Of a stretch of DNA of 64,000 nucleotides, positions 62,397 through 64,000 are shown piece by piece. The notes under the pieces are model-generated. The model was not told the origin of the DNA, searched no databases, and saw nothing but the letters and a program-made list of their open reading frames with translations. Source of the DNA: Mesorhizobium sophorae (GTDB taxonomy: Bacteria; Pseudomonadota; Alphaproteobacteria; Rhizobiales; Rhizobiaceae); contig NZ_NNRI01000013.1 of assembly GCF_002270415.1 (NCBI RefSeq), positions 609,614 to 673,613 of the forward strand, given 5' to 3'. Each line of letters opens with the position of its first letter. The stretch's first letter is position 1. The translations under genes and the position numbers were made by a program.

Positions 62397-63131
62397 GTGG
62401 ACCAGAACAGCCTGCCACCCATTCAGACGACGGCGCGCGATGACGCCGTGCTGAAGGCGTTGGTTGGGTTTGTTCGCGCCGAAGCCTTGCAGCCCGGCGA
62501 GCGACTTCCGACAGAGCGTATTCTTGCCGAACGGTTGAAGGTCAGCCGCAACACGGTGCGTGAGGCGCTGACGCGCTGGGAAGGGCTCGGTCTGGTCGAG
62601 CGCCGGCAAGGCAGCGGAACCTATCTCAAGGCGGCCGTTTCACCCGGCATGCTGCATATGCCGCTGACGCTGGCGGGGGGCAACGATTTCACCAGCCTGA
62701 TGCAGACGCTGGAAATCCGCCGCGCGCTGGAAGCGGAGGCCGCCGCACTCTGTGCCGAGCGTGCAAGCCAGACCGACATTGCCGAGATCGCGCGCAAGCT
62801 CGACATCATGGAGCAGGCGTTTCGCACGCGCGACGGCATGTCGTCGGAAGAGGACTGGGAGTTCCACCAGGCGATCTACCGGGTCTCCGGTAATCCGCTG
62901 TTCGAGCAGATCATCGCCGCCATGCACGAGTTGTTCCATCGCTTTTGGGAGCATCCGCTCGGCGTGCGCGACTTCGGCCATGCCAGCTTTCCCTATCACC
63001 GCACCATCTACGAATGCATCGCCGCGCGCGACCCGGAAGGCGCCCGCGCCGAGGCGCTCAAGTTGATCGCCACCGTCGAGGACGATCTGAAGCGCGGTGC
63101 GGCCAAACTCAAACTTTCGAGCCAGACATGA
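62397..63131 (+). CDS. GntR/FadR-family transcriptional regulator (FCD domain)
   Basis: 244 residues starting at GTG 62397 (frame open to 62310). N-terminal winged helix (about 12-75) with RLPTERILAERLKVSRNTVREALTRW; an FCD ligand domain (about 90-215) with LEIRRALEAEAAALCAER, DWEFHQAIYRVSGNPL and HRTIYECIAARDPEGAR. The FCD subfamily binds carboxylic acids, often with a metal. Its stop overlaps the next start as ATGA, so it likely regulates its own operon with the PLP enzyme. Confidence 0.93.
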   Translation: MDQNSLPPIQTTARDDAVLKALVGFVRAEALQPGERLPTERILAERLKVSRNTVREALTRWEGLGLVERRQGSGTYLKAAVSPGMLHMPLTLAGGNDFTSLMQTLEIRRALEAEAAALCAERASQTDIAEIARKLDIMEQAFRTRDGMSSEEDWEFHQAIYRVSGNPLFEQIIAAMHELFHRFWEHPLGVRDFGHASFPYHRTIYECIAARDPEGARAEALKLIATVEDDLKRGAAKLKLSSQT

Positions 63132-64000
63132 ACGAGCAGCCATCCGGTTTCGACCACGATTATCTCGCCGAGGCGGCAACGCTGCTGGCGCATGACGAGC
63201 CATTTCCGGGCGGCGCGGTGGTGCCGCCGATCTACCAGACCTCGCTGTTCACCTTTGCCAACTATGCCGAGATGGCCGACACTTTCGCCGGCAAACGAAA
63301 GCAGCCGATCTATTCGCGCGGCGACAATCCGACGGTGATGGAGTTCGAGGCGCGGGTAGCGGCGCTCGAGGGCGCTGAGGCCGCGCGCGGCTTTTCCAGC
63401 GGCATGGCCGCGATCAGCGCCACCGTGCTTGCCTTTGTTGGTGCCGGCGAGCGCATCGTGGCGGTGCGCAACTGCTACGGCGATGCGTACCGGCTTTTCG
63501 AGCGGCTCTTGCCGCGGCTCAACATCAAAGTCGATTACGTCGATGGCTCCGACCCTGACGCGGTCGCCGCGGCACTTCCCGGCGCCAAGCTGCTCTACCT
63601 GGAAAGCCCGACCTCGATGATGTTCGAGCTCCAGGACATCGCGCATCTGACGCGGTTGGCGAAGGAGCAGGGCATCATCACCAGCATCGACAATTCCTGG
63701 GCCACGCCGGTGTTCCAGAAGCCGATCACGCACGGCGTCGACCTGGTGCTGCACTCGGCCTCGAAATATCTCGGTGGCCACAGCGACACCGTGGCCGGCG
63801 TTGTGGCCGGATCTGCCGCCCATATCAAGCATATCAACGAGCAGACCTATTCCTATCTCGGCGGCAAGCTGTCGCCGTTCGAGGCCTGGCTGCTCCTGCG
63901 CGGCTTGCGCACACTGCCGCTGCGCCTGCCGCACCACATGAAAAGCGGCCTGACCCTCGCCGAGCGGCTGAAGGCGCATGCCAATGTCGAGCGCGTCAAC
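63128..64000 (+). CDS. Cys/Met metabolism PLP-dependent enzyme (3' end missing)
   Basis: 291 codons visible, start ATG 63128 overlapping the regulator's stop. A cystathionine gamma-synthase/beta-lyase-like enzyme: IYQTSLFTFANYAEM, IYSRGDNPTVMEFEARVAALEGAEAA and FSSGMAAISA near the N-terminus, ESPTS and IDNSWATPVFQKP in the middle, and the PLP-binding lysine in HSASKYLGGHSD. The family makes or breaks bonds at the beta or gamma carbon of sulfur amino acids; the exact reaction is not settled. The frame runs off the end of the window, so about a quarter of the protein is missing. Confidence 0.9.
   Translation, partial: MNEQPSGFDHDYLAEAATLLAHDEPFPGGAVVPPIYQTSLFTFANYAEMADTFAGKRKQPIYSRGDNPTVMEFEARVAALEGAEAARGFSSGMAAISATVLAFVGAGERIVAVRNCYGDAYRLFERLLPRLNIKVDYVDGSDPDAVAAALPGAKLLYLESPTSMMFELQDIAHLTRLAKEQGIITSIDNSWATPVFQKPITHGVDLVLHSASKYLGGHSDTVAGVVAGSAAHIKHINEQTYSYLGGKLSPFEAWLLLRGLRTLPLRLPHHMKSGLTLAERLKAHANVERVN

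Overview
The window is a high-GC chromosomal stretch from an alphaproteobacterium of the order Rhizobiales, most likely Mesorhizobium or a close relative in Phyllobacteriaceae. The evidence is indirect but consistent: the divK-pleD cell-cycle pair, a cpa/tad cluster of alphaproteobacterial type, the folE-hisI-patatin and NifU-like/yidD neighbourhoods, DUF2336, DUF3572, DUF883 and DUF1345 genes, and at least three families of interspersed palindromic elements of the kind scattered through rhizobial intergenic regions. No rRNA, tRNA, CRISPR array, prophage or conjugative module was seen.

Layout. 0-6 kb: the end of an unidentified gene (possibly homoserine dehydrogenase), two small membrane proteins, glpX, a DUF6434-like small protein and recJ, followed by a complete ISNCY-type insertion sequence placed just behind recJ. 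6-11 kb: a leftward folE-hisI-patatin operon, a rightward NifU-like scaffold gene, a leftward LysR regulator, yidD, and the broken 5' end of a class D beta-lactamase gene. 11-22 kb: a TIGR00027-type methyltransferase, thrS, an acyltransferase, an exported modular protein, a nitroreductase/flavin reductase pair, a CitE-like lyase/MaoC pair, a DUF2336 protein, and a FUSC-family transporter gene interrupted by an in-frame stop. 22-32 kb: parE, then the divergent Tad secretion cluster (cpaB, cpaC, a short lipoprotein, cpaE, cpaF, tadB, tadC, tadD). 32-44 kb: a membrane GGDEF protein; the gcvT-gcvH-gcvP operon behind a tandem glycine riboswitch; a protein with an internal duplication; a Tat-exported sulfite-oxidase-fold protein with its cytochrome b; and the glutathione-dependent formaldehyde detoxification pair (frmA, gfa). 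44-60 kb: a biotin-dependent acyl-CoA carboxylase alpha subunit, dnaE, a potassium channel with a zinc ribbon, transporters and exported proteins, dinB, a HAD/DUF3572 pair and divK-pleD. 60-64 kb: a 0.55-kb gap without genes, an FAD aromatic monooxygenase, and a FadR-like regulator overlapping a Cys/Met-metabolism PLP enzyme that runs off the end.

How it works together. Most genes are housekeeping: replication and repair (recJ, parE, dnaE, dinB), translation (thrS), one-carbon and glycine metabolism (gcv, folE, frmA/gfa), gluconeogenesis (glpX), cell cycle and c-di-GMP signalling (divK, pleD, a second GGDEF protein). The Tad cluster supplies the secretin, ATPases and inner-membrane platform of an Flp pilus but no pilin or prepilin peptidase, so those must lie elsewhere if the system works.

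The features most worth a second look are degenerative or structural. They are the FUSC gene with a TAG in place of the conserved Tyr of its PYWA motif, the decapitated class D beta-lactamase whose remnant now supplies the end of a neighbouring methyltransferase, the palindromic repeat families, three convergent gene pairs that share a single CTAG as both stop codons, and a NifU-like scaffold lacking the third cluster-binding Cys. I did not find convincing evidence of an entirely new multi-gene system.
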